Assembly (NCBI GenBank): GCA_025454815.1
Contig: JALONR010000003.1
Location: 1 to 64,000, forward strand
Length of the DNA stretch: 64,000 nt
Reading direction: 5' to 3'
From: Bacteroidales bacterium
GTDB lineage: Bacteria > Bacteroidota > Bacteroidia > Bacteroidales > VadinHA17
Within the stretch, counting starts at the first letter, position 1. Every line of letters begins with the position of its first letter. Positions 8,395 to 17,367 of the stretch are shown here, piece by piece. The position numbers and the translations under genes were made by a program. Under the pieces are notes generated by a model. It was not told where the DNA came from and made no database searches. It saw only the letters and a list, made by a program, of their open reading frames with translations.

Positions 8395-8488
8395 GACCAA
8401 AACGCTGACCTGTTTCACCCCGGTTCAGAATCACCGGTTGGGATTACGGAGCAGCGGTGTTTGGAACTGAATATCAATTACAGACTGT

Positions 8489-9952
8489 ATGAAGAGAATC
8501 CTCAATAATGCATTAAACAGGTTCATTGGCATTGTGGAAAGGGGAGGTAACGCACTTCCTCATCCGGCAGCTCTTTTCGGAATTCTGGCCCTGCTGGTTC
8601 TGGTCGTCTCATTGATCGGATACCTCCTGAACTGGCATGGGATAAACCCAGCAAACGGAGCAACAATAACTGTCATTAACCTGGTCTCTGTCGAAGGATT
8701 GCATCGCATCCTGCTCGGAATGGTGGAAAACTATGTTGGTTTTGCACCTTTAGGCATAGTCATGGTTGCCATGCTGGGAATCGGTGTTGCGGAAAGCAGC
8801 GGACTGATCAAATCTGCGATAAATGCCCTGCTGATAAGGGCTCCCCGGCATTGGGTGACCTTCATCGTTGTATTTTCAGGTATCATGTCCAATTTAGCCT
8901 CAGATCTGGGTTACCTGGTCATTATACCTATGGCAGGGGTAATCTTTCATTCCCTGGGCCGAAATCCCATTGCAGGGATGTCTGCTGCCTTTGCAGGGGT
9001 CAGCGGAGGTTTCAGCGCCAACCTGCTGATCGGAACGATTGACCCGCTGTTGGGCGGGCTCTCCACCGAGGCGGCAAGGATAATCGATCCGCAATACTAT
9101 GTAATGCCTACTGCAAATTACTACTTCATGGCAGTATCGACAGTTGTTATAACAATAGCAGGTACCTGGGTGAACAATGCCTTTGTCGAACCGCGCCTCG
9201 GAAAGTACACCGGCGATGTAATGTCAGAACCCATCACGAAGCTCACCCCAGCCGAAAAGAAAGGACTGAAACGGGTTCTGATCACCCTGCTTCTGTGGAT
9301 AATCCTTTTTGCTGCCGGCCTGATACCTGATCACGGTTTTCTTCGCGGCGAAGATAACTCGGTACTTCACTCCCCTCTGCTGAAGGGATTCATTGCAGTT
9401 CTTTTCCTGGTCGCCGTCAGTTGTGGTATAGTATTCGGTTACACAACAAAAACTTTCAGGAAACACGGCGATGTCATCAACGGGATGAATTCCAGTTTCA
9501 AAGGTCTCGTTTCGTTTCTGATACTTGTTTTCTTCGCATCGCAGTTTGTTGCATGGTTCAAATGGAGCAACCTTGGGATGATTCTTGCAGTCAAGGGGGC
9601 AGGTATACTTCAGAACATGGAAATTGGTCTGATTCCGCTGGTTATCCTTTTTACACTGTTCAGTGGTTTTATCAACCTGTTTATGGGCAGCGCATCCGCG
9701 AAGTGGGCTATCCTCGGTCCGGTATTTATCCCGATGTTCATGCTGCTTGGTTATTCACCCGAACTAACACAGGCAGTATTCCGCGTGGGTGACAGCGTTA
9801 CAAATATCATCTCACCCATGATGAGCTTCTTTGCACTGATCATCGTCTACTATCAGAAATACGATTCGAAAGCAGGAATCGGAAGGCTTATAGTGTGGAT
9901 TCTGGCAGGTTTGCCACTGGGTCCGGAAGCAGGTCTTTATTATCATGGCTGA
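8489..9952 (+). CDS. abgT: AbgT-family transporter
   Basis: A 487-residue inner-membrane protein with about 11-13 hydrophobic helices and the family hallmarks: an N-terminal ...FIGIVERGGNALPHPAALF, the PTANYYFM stretch near residue 208, and the C-terminal GDSVTNIISPMMSFFAL hairpin. AbgT proteins carry p-aminobenzoyl-glutamate, dipeptides or, in some members, sulfonamides outward using an ion gradient. It stands alone, 95 bases after the QueG-like gene and followed by a DsrE-like lipoprotein. Confidence 0.92.
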   Translation: MKRILNNALNRFIGIVERGGNALPHPAALFGILALLVLVVSLIGYLLNWHGINPANGATITVINLVSVEGLHRILLGMVENYVGFAPLGIVMVAMLGIGVAESSGLIKSAINALLIRAPRHWVTFIVVFSGIMSNLASDLGYLVIIPMAGVIFHSLGRNPIAGMSAAFAGVSGGFSANLLIGTIDPLLGGLSTEAARIIDPQYYVMPTANYYFMAVSTVVITIAGTWVNNAFVEPRLGKYTGDVMSEPITKLTPAEKKGLKRVLITLLLWIILFAAGLIPDHGFLRGEDNSVLHSPLLKGFIAVLFLVAVSCGIVFGYTTKTFRKHGDVINGMNSSFKGLVSFLILVFFASQFVAWFKWSNLGMILAVKGAGILQNMEIGLIPLVILFTLFSGFINLFMGSASAKWAILGPVFIPMFMLLGYSPELTQAVFRVGDSVTNIISPMMSFFALIIVYYQKYDSKAGIGRLIVWILAGLPLGPEAGLYYHG

Positions 9953-10015
9953 TTATGCTAACTTGTTTTTAATTATTATCTTTCTTCTCATGATTTCAAC
10001 CTTAAATACCAGGAC

Positions 10016-10474
10016 ATGAAAACAATCAACCTTCTTTTCATTCTTGCCGTGCTGGCAATAACAGGCTGCCAGGGCAACAGGGAGACCACAACGGGTACAG
10101 CTGCAACCGCTTCTGAAGTCAGAGATGGTGTTTTTATTCACATTACCCAGTGTTATGATGATCCTCACCGTGTACTTATGCCTCTGAAAATGGCCACTAT
10201 GATGGCAGAGGACAAGGATGTGATAGTATATATGGACATTCATGCAGTCAATTTGCTTGTGAAGGGCGCTGAGGATATTCATTTCGCTGACTTCGAATCT
10301 GCTCACACCTATATCAAAAAACTCCTTGAAATGAATGTCGGGGTTTATGCCTGCCCGACATGCCTGAATATCGCAGGTTTCAAGCCGGAGGATCTGATGG
10401 ATGGCATACAGGCCGCACAGAAGGACAAGTTTTTCACCTTCACCAAGGGGAGGATCATTACGCTGGACTATTGA
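10016..10474 (+). CDS. DsrE-family lipoprotein
   Basis: A 152-residue protein with a lipoprotein signal (LAITGC, lipid-modified Cys18), so it is anchored in the envelope. The rest is a DsrE/DsrF-like fold: IHIT, then ...HRVLMPLKMATMMAEDKDVIVYMDIHAV, and a late VGVYACPTC with Cys113 and Cys116. DsrE proteins bind or carry sulfur or act as peroxiredoxin-like proteins; a membrane-anchored form is annotated widely in Bacteroidota with no tested function. The paired Cys113/Cys116 are the likely active residues. Confidence 0.8.
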   Translation: MKTINLLFILAVLAITGCQGNRETTTGTAATASEVRDGVFIHITQCYDDPHRVLMPLKMATMMAEDKDVIVYMDIHAVNLLVKGAEDIHFADFESAHTYIKKLLEMNVGVYACPTCLNIAGFKPEDLMDGIQAAQKDKFFTFTKGRIITLDY

Positions 10475-10505
10475 AAAGGTAACAGATTAACTGGAAACCT
10501 TGAAG

Positions 10506-11189
10506 ATGAAAATTAAGGGATCCGCAGAAGTAGTCCTGAAGGATGGCCTTTATTATTTACTGGACGAAAAAGGTAAAATCCGGAAATTCAAGCCATGGCT
10601 GGGCGATATATTTGCCTTCGCCTATGATCCGATTATGAGGAAATCTGTCTTCCCGAAAAAGTTTAAGGGAAGTTTTTCAAATCACCGTGAAATTCTCAAG
10701 GGTGAATATCAATCCATTAATAACAAGCGTATACTTGAAATAGCCACCGGAAGCGGGTTTTCCTCAGAAGTTTTGAATTCAGACAATTCCTATACGGGCA
10801 TTGATATAAGTGCAGGATTACTTAAAAAGGCTGTCCGGAAGTTCCAGGCTCACCAGTTTTCTGATGCTGAGTTTTATGTTTCAGCTGCCAGTGAATTGCC
10901 ATTTTGTGACGGGTATTTTGATACAGTCGTTTGTGATCTATCATTGAATTTCCTGGGAGATATTGACAGCTTTATCAGAGAAATCAGGAGGGTAATGAAA
11001 CCAGGGTCTGTTTTTTATTGCAGTGTACCTGTCCCTGAAAAGAAAGCCCCCGGGGTTGTAATTCATGGTAATCTGTATTCCGAAACTGACCTTAAGACCA
11101 GTTTCGAAAAACTAAACTTTGTTTTCACCCGGAAGCCTTTTGACAACGGAGCTTTGTTATATTTCAACGCATTCCTTCAGGATAAATGA
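10506..11189 (+). CDS. Class I SAM-dependent methyltransferase
   Basis: A 227-residue cytosolic protein with the methyltransferase fold: motif I ILEIATGSGFSSEV, an acidic residue after the next strand (YTGIDIS), DTVVCDLSLNF as motif IV and the IREIRRVMKPGSVF helix-strand typical of Methyltransf_11. The substrate is unknown. The ATG at 10,506 is preferred over a TTG at 10,500 because of the GGAAACC a short distance upstream. Its TGA overlaps the ATG of the next, decayed methyltransferase gene (ATGA), showing that the two were translationally coupled. Confidence 0.82.
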   Translation: MKIKGSAEVVLKDGLYYLLDEKGKIRKFKPWLGDIFAFAYDPIMRKSVFPKKFKGSFSNHREILKGEYQSINNKRILEIATGSGFSSEVLNSDNSYTGIDISAGLLKKAVRKFQAHQFSDAEFYVSAASELPFCDGYFDTVVCDLSLNFLGDIDSFIREIRRVMKPGSVFYCSVPVPEKKAPGVVIHGNLYSETDLKTSFEKLNFVFTRKPFDNGALLYFNAFLQDK

Positions 11190-11637
11190 TTAACCTTGGA
11201 AGTGTTCAGGAAACCATGTTGCTTCCTTTATGGGGAAGAGTTATAAAAACCAGTAAATTCATCAAACGGACAACGTTATGCTGCTTTTTGCCGGCGTACT
11301 TTACTATTTCGAAGAAACAGACATTAAGAGGCTATTTAACGACATTCATCATCACATTTCTTCTGCTGAAGTTATTTTTGATTATGCATCAAAGCTTGGA
11401 GTAAAACTCTCTAATGACCAGGTGATTAAAAGAGGTGGTCTGGATGAATCTGCTTTCCTAAAATGGGGAATAGATAACATCTTTGAAATTGAAAAATGGG
11501 AAGATTATGTAAAGGTAATCAGCAATATGCCGATGTTTAAAGAGTTCCGGCATAACTATCCGCTCACTAAAAGAATAGGGATGAAGATATCTGACGGACT
11601 AAAAGTAATGTCATTGGCTCATATAAAGATAACCTGA
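11186..11637 (+). pseudogene. Decayed LCM/polyketide-type O-methyltransferase (internal deletion plus frame change)
   Basis: The frame starting at 11,186 begins MINLGSVQETMLLPLWGR, the recognisable start of the leucine-carboxyl/polyketide methyltransferase family (COG3315). After about 25 residues it becomes nonsense. The frame running through 11,278-11,637 (+1 relative) encodes the family's C-terminal third: LLFAGVLYYFEETDIKRLF, then GLDESAFLKWGID and IEKWEDYVKVI. Intact members are about 270 residues; here the central SAM-binding part (roughly 130 residues) is missing and the two remnants are out of frame. The junction lies near 11,255-11,272. The ATG overlaps the stop of the preceding methyltransferase. 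Confidence 0.78.
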
Positions 11638-11784
11638 TAACATTAAGCCCCGTCACATCAGGGCGCCATGATAACACTCAGCTATTGAAAAAGCTGATTA
11701 ATCAGCGTCAAAAGATGTTACTCCAGAGTGCAATTGAAAAAATATACTCGGTCTCTTTGGGAACAATTTTTAAAAGAGGAAAAT

Positions 11785-12804
11785 ATGTTTAAAAATTTGG
11801 TCAGATGGATTGCCTCTCATCAGGTAACATCTTTTTTCATCATCACCTTCATGATTACATGGGGTCTGGGATTCTCATACATCGCGGTCATGCGCGAAAA
11901 GTATCTCTTCCTGCCATTGATGTTCCTGGCAACATGCGGACCGGGCCTTGCCGGAATAATAGTTGCGGGTATCTCACGCTCGGGAGCAGAACCGGGGAAG
12001 AATCGTTTTAGGTGGCTCGCTTTCATTATCTCATGGATCGTTGTTACAACGGTCTTTATTGCGAATCAGCACTTTGTCAACAGGGGGCCTGTGTCCCCGC
12101 CTCTGGTGATCCTGGTTGCTGTCTCATCACTTCCGGTTGCATTCATTGTGAATCTTGTCTACACGCGCTTCCCGGTTATACGCGGATTTAAACTCAGGTC
12201 ACAAAGATCAGGTGTCACGATTATGTGGATCATAATTGCATTCCTGGTCTTTCCTCTCCTGACAATAATTGCGGCCTTGACCGGAAAACTCCTGGGCCAG
12301 GATTCACCCTCGCTTTCCGCTCTGCCGGCTTCGGGTTTTGGCCTGGTTCTGTTGTTTGTGGTTAAATTCCTGTCGCAGTTTTTTTACTTTAACGGAACAG
12401 GGGAGGAGGCCGGATGGCGCGGTTTCGCCCTCCCGCGGCTTCAGGCACAGACCAGTCCGCTTGTAGCAGGCCTGTTACTGGCTCTGGTATGGGTACCATG
12501 GCATTTGTTTCTCTGGATAGGGGAGGGAAGAGAAGTAATGACTCTGTCTTTCTGGGTCAGTTCATACCTGCTGCACATTCCGTCTGCCATGATTCTTTGC
12601 TGGTGCTACAACCGTAGTAATGGCAGCCTCCTCGCAGCCGGTATCGCACATGCATCTGCAAATACGGTTGTTATGCTGGTCCAACCCCTCGAACAGAATA
12701 TTTTAATTATTGTTTTCTTTGTATTCACAGCAGCCATAATTCTGGCAGACCGGATGTGGAAAAGGCTACCTGAGGAACATCCTGCCGTGCAAAGTGTTAT
12801 TTAA
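11785..12804 (+). CDS. CPBP-family intramembrane glutamic endopeptidase (CAAX-protease-like)
   Basis: A 339-residue polytopic membrane protein. The ABI/CPBP motifs are in order: EEAGWR (Glu207, Glu208, Arg212), VWVPWH with His240, and IAHASAN with His289 and Asn293. These form the intramembrane active site of Rce1-type proteases. I chose the ATG at 11,785 because AAAAGAGGA lies just upstream; the frame extends to 11,728 without a better signal. The stop at 12,804 is one base from the ATG of the DUF2200 gene, so the two are cotranscribed. The substrate is unknown. Confidence 0.85.
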   Translation: MFKNLVRWIASHQVTSFFIITFMITWGLGFSYIAVMREKYLFLPLMFLATCGPGLAGIIVAGISRSGAEPGKNRFRWLAFIISWIVVTTVFIANQHFVNRGPVSPPLVILVAVSSLPVAFIVNLVYTRFPVIRGFKLRSQRSGVTIMWIIIAFLVFPLLTIIAALTGKLLGQDSPSLSALPASGFGLVLLFVVKFLSQFFYFNGTGEEAGWRGFALPRLQAQTSPLVAGLLLALVWVPWHLFLWIGEGREVMTLSFWVSSYLLHIPSAMILCWCYNRSNGSLLAAGIAHASANTVVMLVQPLEQNILIIVFFVFTAAIILADRMWKRLPEEHPAVQSVI

Positions 12805-12805
12805 T

Positions 12806-13159
12806 ATGGAATCACAGAATCAGCGAATAGCAAAAATGACTTTCTCCTCCGTCTATCCCATGTACCTGGCAAAGGTGCAGAAGAAAGGCAGGACAAAGGA
12901 GGAACTTCATCAGGTTATTGAATGGTTAACTGGTTTCGATGAAAATAAGCAGAAAGAACTTATTGACGAGAAAGTGACTTTTGAGGCGTTCTTTCAAAAA
13001 GCCTCACTGCATCGCAATGCACATCTCATCACCGGGTTAATTTGCGGGTACCGGATCGAAGAAATCGACGATCACCTGACACGCCAGGTGAGATATCTTG
13101 ACAAGCTGGTGGATGAGCTGGCAAAAGGCAGGAAGATGGAGAAGATACTTCGCACCTGA
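12806..13159 (+). CDS. DUF2200 family protein
   Basis: A 117-residue soluble protein that matches DUF2200 over its whole length: RIAKMTFSSVYPMYLAKVQ, then KKGRTKEELHQVIEWLTGF, and the C-terminal ...LTRQVRYLDKLVDELAKG. Family function is unknown. The Met at 12,806 agrees with the normal family start (a short stretch before R-I-x-K-M-T-F). It overlaps nothing and lies immediately behind the CPBP gene. Confidence 0.85.
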   Translation: MESQNQRIAKMTFSSVYPMYLAKVQKKGRTKEELHQVIEWLTGFDENKQKELIDEKVTFEAFFQKASLHRNAHLITGLICGYRIEEIDDHLTRQVRYLDKLVDELAKGRKMEKILRT

Positions 13160-13272
13160 TTCAGGAACCATGCTCTGCGATATCTGCCATGAAACACAAT
13201 ATTGCAGGAATTTGCTCTGCCACATATTGACATAGATCCTATCATGAGACAGTGCCATTTTATTCTGCATAA

Positions 13273-13845
13273 ATGAAACTTGACTATACCGGTGACCGGA
13301 AATTCGAGAATATTTCCTTTGCGGAAAAGCCTTTTAAGAAAGGAGAATATGAAAACTGTCATTTCAAAGACTGTGACTTTTCTGAATGCAATCTCTCCGA
13401 TTGCGTTTTCACCGACTGTGAATTCAGCTATTGCAATTTAAGCCTGGGAAAGCTGACGGGGACAACCTTCCGGGATGTGAAATTTCTTGACTGCAAAATG
13501 CTCGGACTTCATTTTGAGGATTGCAACAAGTTCGGAGTTTCATTCAGTTTCAGCAAGTGCACTCTTGATCACTCCTCCTTTTATCAGATGAAAATACCAG
13601 GAACTGTCTTCATGGGATCAAAGCTGACAGAGGTTGACTTCTCAGAATGCGATTTGACTGGCTCGTCGTTTCCGGAATGTGATCTGATAGGTGCAGTATT
13701 TGACAACACAAACCTTGAAAAGGTCGATTTCCTTTCGGCTGCAAACTACTCACTGGATCCTGACAGAAACCGGCTTAAGAAGACCAGGTTCTCCGCCGGC
13801 GGTCTGCGTGGTCTATTAGGCAAATATGATATTACCATAGAGTAA
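13273..13845 (+). CDS. Pentapeptide-repeat protein (Qnr/McbG-like)
   Basis: 190 residues built almost wholly of A(D/N)LxF-type pentapeptides with Cys/Phe at the centre (CHFKDCDFSECNLSDCVF...), forming a right-handed quadrilateral beta-helix. The ending ...KTRFSAGGLRGLLGKYDI is the C-terminal cap seen in Qnr- and McbG-like proteins, which mimic DNA and bind gyrase. This resemblance is to the family; resistance activity is not shown by the sequence. It stands alone, with a CCGGTAC/GTACCGG inverted repeat about 70 bases downstream. Confidence 0.85.
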   Translation: MKLDYTGDRKFENISFAEKPFKKGEYENCHFKDCDFSECNLSDCVFTDCEFSYCNLSLGKLTGTTFRDVKFLDCKMLGLHFEDCNKFGVSFSFSKCTLDHSSFYQMKIPGTVFMGSKLTEVDFSECDLTGSSFPECDLIGAVFDNTNLEKVDFLSAANYSLDPDRNRLKKTRFSAGGLRGLLGKYDITIE

Positions 13846-13911
13846 AGCAAGTTTTTGAATCAACCATTCAGTTATTCTCCCTGGCCCGGAGGCAATAATG
13901 ATTCAATTTGA

Positions 13912-13946
13912 CCGGTACCTGAGCAAAACTGGTTGAGTTGTACCGG
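13912..13946. terminator. Inverted repeat downstream of the pentapeptide gene
   Basis: CCGGTAC (13,912-13,918) pairs with GTACCGG (13,940-13,946) over a 21-base loop. No T-run follows, so it is either a weak terminator or a site upstream of the DUF2975 operon. Confidence 0.3.
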
Positions 13947-14043
13947 GGTTGTCAATAAATAAAATTTGAAAAAGGGTAAATATTTATTGGAAAACAATAA
14001 ATTACTTTTATCTTTTAACCGTAATTTAAAACTATTATCAATT

Positions 14044-14580
14044 ATGGCGAAAAGAGATAACTACGTATTTCTGGGTCTGCAGATTGTTGCCTGGATCATC
14101 TTTGTGGCCCTGTGTATAGAAGCAGGCGCCCTGCTGGTCAATTTTATCTACAGCCTCTTTAAACCCGAGGTTGTTAAAAACCTTTACCAGAAGCTCGACC
14201 TGAGTCAGATTTACAATATGAACAGGTGGGTTTATGTCAGTTTGTACAGTTTTATTCTGTTCATCTCAGGTCTGAAGGCATATTTGTTCTATGTTGTCAT
14301 TAAGCTTCTTGGTAAGCTTGATCTGTCTAAACCGTTCAGCAGTTTTGTTTCCGGCCAAATAACAAAGATCAGTTATATAACTGTTTCCATAGGTATTATC
14401 AGTTATATAGCCCGGGAGGTTACCCGCGGACTGGCACATTACGGCTTTGATATCGCTCCGCTGGCTCCGTTCTGGGCTGACAGCAGGGCCTATATATTGA
14501 TGGCAGCCGTACTCTATGTGATTGCGGTTATTTTTGCAAGAGGAGTAGAACTTCAGAATGAAAACGATTTAACTGTCTAA
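14044..14580 (+). CDS. DUF2975 membrane protein
   Basis: About 178 residues with four hydrophobic segments (near residues 8-30, 65-85, 105-130 and 145-170), matching DUF2975, a small membrane family almost always encoded next to a YozG-like XRE regulator, as here. The frame opens upstream at 13,966 with a TTG; I prefer the ATG at 14,044 (MAKRDNYVFLGLQI) because it directly precedes the first membrane helix. The pair DUF2975/XRE may form a small signalling or toxin-antitoxin-like unit, but this is inference. Confidence 0.72.
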   Translation: MAKRDNYVFLGLQIVAWIIFVALCIEAGALLVNFIYSLFKPEVVKNLYQKLDLSQIYNMNRWVYVSLYSFILFISGLKAYLFYVVIKLLGKLDLSKPFSSFVSGQITKISYITVSIGIISYIAREVTRGLAHYGFDIAPLAPFWADSRAYILMAAVLYVIAVIFARGVELQNENDLTV

Positions 14581-14583
14581 GAG

Positions 14584-14802
14584 ATGCCAATCATTGTAAA
14601 CCTCGACGTAATGATGGCAAGACGCAAGATGTCGCTTAACGAGCTGTCAGAGAAAGTTGATATAACCCTGTCAAATCTTTCCATATTAAAAACCGGGAAG
14701 GCAAAGGCAGTCAGGTTTACTACACTGGAGGCAATCTGCAAGGCTCTCGACTGTCAGCCGGGAGATATTCTGGAATACCGGGATAGTGATGTTAACCAAT
14801 GA
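14584..14802 (+). CDS. XRE/Cro-type small transcriptional regulator (YozG-like)
   Basis: 72 residues comprising a single helix-turn-helix domain: LDVMMARRKMSLNELSEKVD, then TLSNLSILKTGKAKAVRFTT as the recognition region, and the ALDCQPGDILEY ending that marks the YozG/HTH_26 group. It starts three bases after the DUF2975 stop and is certainly cotranscribed with it. It probably represses its own operon. Confidence 0.88.
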   Translation: MPIIVNLDVMMARRKMSLNELSEKVDITLSNLSILKTGKAKAVRFTTLEAICKALDCQPGDILEYRDSDVNQ

Positions 14803-14923
14803 ATCTGGCGCAGCCTTGTCACGCACCGGGAAAAACCATGTATTTTTCACCGGCAATGAAATCCAAGTTTGTACTAGCAAAATCCGTATTAACAGGTACC
14901 TTTAACAGTCTTTTATAACTAAT

Positions 14924-15691
14924 ATGGAAGATATTGAGATAATCAACCTGAGTCCTGACAACATTGCGGACTACGGCGTTTGCGGCTACAAGGATGTTGA
15001 GAAACACCTCGAGCTCAGAAGAAAGATTGACTGGTTCAAAGAGTATTATCCTTTTGGGTTAAGAATAAAAGCAGTCATATCCAAAACCGGAGGGTACCAG
15101 GGTATGCTGGAGTATATACCCGGCAAGTATGCTCATCGGCCTGTCAATGCCGAAGGATATATGTTCATCCATTGTATTTTTGTCGGGTTTAAGAAAGAAT
15201 TCAAGGGGAAAGGTTATGCATCGAGCCTTGTTGATGCGTGCATAAGTGAAGCTAAAGACCTCAATATGAACGGAGTGGCTGTGGTAACAAGGAAGGGAGC
15301 GTTCATGGCTGACAGGGGGATCTTTATTAAGAAGGGATTCACGCCCGTCGATTCTGTGAAGCCAGATTTTGAATTACTGGCGCTGAAATTCGACGAAAAA
15401 GCTGCCAGCCCGTCTTTTCGGGCCTTCCCGGCGCCGGACTATGGTAACGGCCTTACCGTCATTCGCTCTGCGCAGTGTCCCTATTCGGTAAAAAATGTGG
15501 ATGCAATTCTTGAAACCGCAAAAAAACTCAACATCAAAGCCAGCCTGGTAGAAATAAGGGATTATGAGACAGCGCAGAAAACCCCGTGCGCATTCGGTAC
15601 TTTTTGCATTATTCATAATAATGAGGTAATAAGTCACCACCCGATAAGCAATACCAGATTTGAAAACATCATGTCGCACAGGATTCCATGA
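14924..15691 (+). CDS. GNAT N-acetyltransferase with YoaP-type C-terminal domain
   Basis: 255 residues. The first 145 form a GNAT domain: the FVGFKKEFKGKGYASSLVDA stretch is the acetyl-CoA-binding motif A, followed by a typical GVAVVTRKGAFMADRGIFIKKGF. The last 90 residues (from ...LTVIRSAQCPYSV) match the YoaP-like domain found behind such acetyltransferases, with a conserved Cys and a ...TPCAFGTFCIIHNNEVISHHP ending. The substrate is unknown. Confidence 0.82.
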   Translation: MEDIEIINLSPDNIADYGVCGYKDVEKHLELRRKIDWFKEYYPFGLRIKAVISKTGGYQGMLEYIPGKYAHRPVNAEGYMFIHCIFVGFKKEFKGKGYASSLVDACISEAKDLNMNGVAVVTRKGAFMADRGIFIKKGFTPVDSVKPDFELLALKFDEKAASPSFRAFPAPDYGNGLTVIRSAQCPYSVKNVDAILETAKKLNIKASLVEIRDYETAQKTPCAFGTFCIIHNNEVISHHPISNTRFENIMSHRIP

Positions 15692-15787
15692 TAGTCTGGC
15701 AGTTGTAGGGCAAACAGGTCATAATGATCAAGTGGCAGCCTTGACTATCCGATACCTGGTGTTTAAATAATTAAAACCTATTGAATC

Positions 15788-16708
15788 ATGGCAATTCCGA
15801 CATCAAGAGCAAAAGAAAAAGGTGAGATCCGGATAGACAGGGAGATCTGCATAGGCTGTGGCGATTGTGTTGAGGTATGCAAGGACTTCAGCCTGGAGAT
15901 CAGGGACGGTAAGGCTGCACTTAGCGACAATCCCGCATTTGGATGTATCGGCTGCGGGCATTGTATGGCGATATGCCCGACAGGTGCAATCCGGATTTAC
16001 GGCAGGACTATCTCACCTGAAGACCTGTTTGACCTGCCCCCTGCAGCCTCCGCATCAGATTATGGTCAACTGCTGAGTCTCCTTAGGAGACGAAGGAGCA
16101 TCAGGGAATTCTCTGAAAGAGCAGTGGAACCTGAGATAATTGAAAAAATCCTGAACGCTGCCGTGACCTCTCCGATGGGGTTGCCGCCTTCTGATGTCAA
16201 TGTCCTGATACTTGACGGACGGGAGAAGACAAGACAGTTTGCTGTCGACTTCTGTGAGTTCCTGGGGAGAATGAGGTGGTTCGTCTCCTCATGGTTCCTG
16301 ACCCTGATGCGTCCTTTCTGGGGAAAATCAAATGATGAGATGTTCAGAGGATTTGTGAAACCCATGTTTGATATATTCATCGGACAGATGAAAAAGGGGG
16401 TTAATGTGGTAACTTATGATGCCCCGCTGGCTATGTATTTTTACGGTTCGCCGTTTACAGACCCGGCAGATCCCATAGTTGCTGCAACAACTGCAATGTA
16501 TGCGGCTGAATCCCTGGGACTCGGAACCTGCATGCTCGGATCGGTTCATCCTTTGATACAGAATGGCAGAGGCGCCAGGAAATTCAGGGAAAACCACGGA
16601 ATAAAATATGCCAGCAGGGAGGGTGTGATTGTCATTTTCGGGTATCCCTCCGTGGAATACAGGAAAGGAATCAGGAGGACCTTCGCCTCGACAACATTCA
16701 TGAACTGA
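15788..16708 (+). CDS. Ferredoxin-nitroreductase fusion protein
   Basis: 306 residues. The N-terminal 75 residues carry two 4Fe-4S motifs (CIGCGDCVEVC and CIGCGHCMAICP). The rest is an FMN nitroreductase domain: LLRRRRSIREFSERAVE binds FMN phosphate, TSPMGLPPSDVNVLIL follows, and AESLGLGTCMLGSVHPLI is the typical late segment. Such fusions reduce nitro or other low-potential substrates with ferredoxin-level electrons in anaerobes. It starts at the ATG at 15,788 and stands alone. Confidence 0.9.
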   Translation: MAIPTSRAKEKGEIRIDREICIGCGDCVEVCKDFSLEIRDGKAALSDNPAFGCIGCGHCMAICPTGAIRIYGRTISPEDLFDLPPAASASDYGQLLSLLRRRRSIREFSERAVEPEIIEKILNAAVTSPMGLPPSDVNVLILDGREKTRQFAVDFCEFLGRMRWFVSSWFLTLMRPFWGKSNDEMFRGFVKPMFDIFIGQMKKGVNVVTYDAPLAMYFYGSPFTDPADPIVAATTAMYAAESLGLGTCMLGSVHPLIQNGRGARKFRENHGIKYASREGVIVIFGYPSVEYRKGIRRTFASTTFMN

Positions 16709-16751
16709 CCGCCGGCAGTTGCGGTTCACTATATGGAACTACCAACCGGAT

Positions 16752-16781
16752 CCGGTCCGCGAAGTGTGAAATGCGGACCGG
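16752..16781. terminator. Perfect 9-bp inverted repeat
   Basis: CCGGTCCGC (16,752-16,760) pairs perfectly with GCGGACCGG (16,773-16,781) over a 12-base loop, between the nitroreductase gene and the DUF3795 gene. There is no T-run, so it may be an operator or a 5' leader hairpin rather than a terminator. Confidence 0.4.
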
Positions 16782-16796
16782 CATAAGGTTACGGCA

Positions 16797-17276
16797 ATGA
16801 GAAGATCGTCTGAAAAGAAAAAATACAACACTGCAATAGTGTTCGACAAGGAGATGATTGCTCCATGCGGCATGAACTGCGGATCATGCCTCGGGTACAT
16901 GAGGACCGTGAATCACTGCCCCGGGTGCAGGACCGAAGGAGAAACAAAACCAGCCTTTTGCAGGGAGTGCATCGTGATAAACTGTGAACTGCTCAGGAAG
17001 ACCGAGTCGAAGTTTTGCTATGAATGCCCGAAGTATCCGTGTCGTCGATTGAAGAACCTTGATAAGAGATATAGGACAAGGTACAACACAAGTTTCTTCG
17101 GTAATCTGGACATGATCAAGGAGAAGGGAATGGAACATTTTCTTGCTTTTGAGACTGAGAGAAGAAGGTGTCCGCAGTGCGGATCGACACTTTGCATTCA
17201 CCGTACGTTCTGCCTTGAGTGCGGATTTTCAAAACCCGTGCTGCCTCACCCAATCAGCCGGAAAACAAGCGACTGA
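16797..17276 (+). CDS. DUF3795 zinc-binding-like protein
   Basis: 159 residues rich in Cys: MIAPCGMNCGSCLGY, CPGCRTEGE, FCRECIVINC, FCYECPKYPCRRLKNL and a C-terminal CPQCGSTLCIH. This is the DUF3795 pattern, a metal-binding family of unknown function frequent in anaerobes. The last CPxCG...CxxCG pair adds a zinc-ribbon-like end. It starts 16 bases downstream of the inverted repeat at 16,752-16,781. Confidence 0.82.
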   Translation: MRRSSEKKKYNTAIVFDKEMIAPCGMNCGSCLGYMRTVNHCPGCRTEGETKPAFCRECIVINCELLRKTESKFCYECPKYPCRRLKNLDKRYRTRYNTSFFGNLDMIKEKGMEHFLAFETERRRCPQCGSTLCIHRTFCLECGFSKPVLPHPISRKTSD

Positions 17277-17367
17277 CCCGGTCATTCTGACTGATTGTTT
17301 TCAGTCATCTTTTCGGGATCTGGAAACACAGAAATTCATAGATTTGCTGAAACGCATCCCTGGCAAA

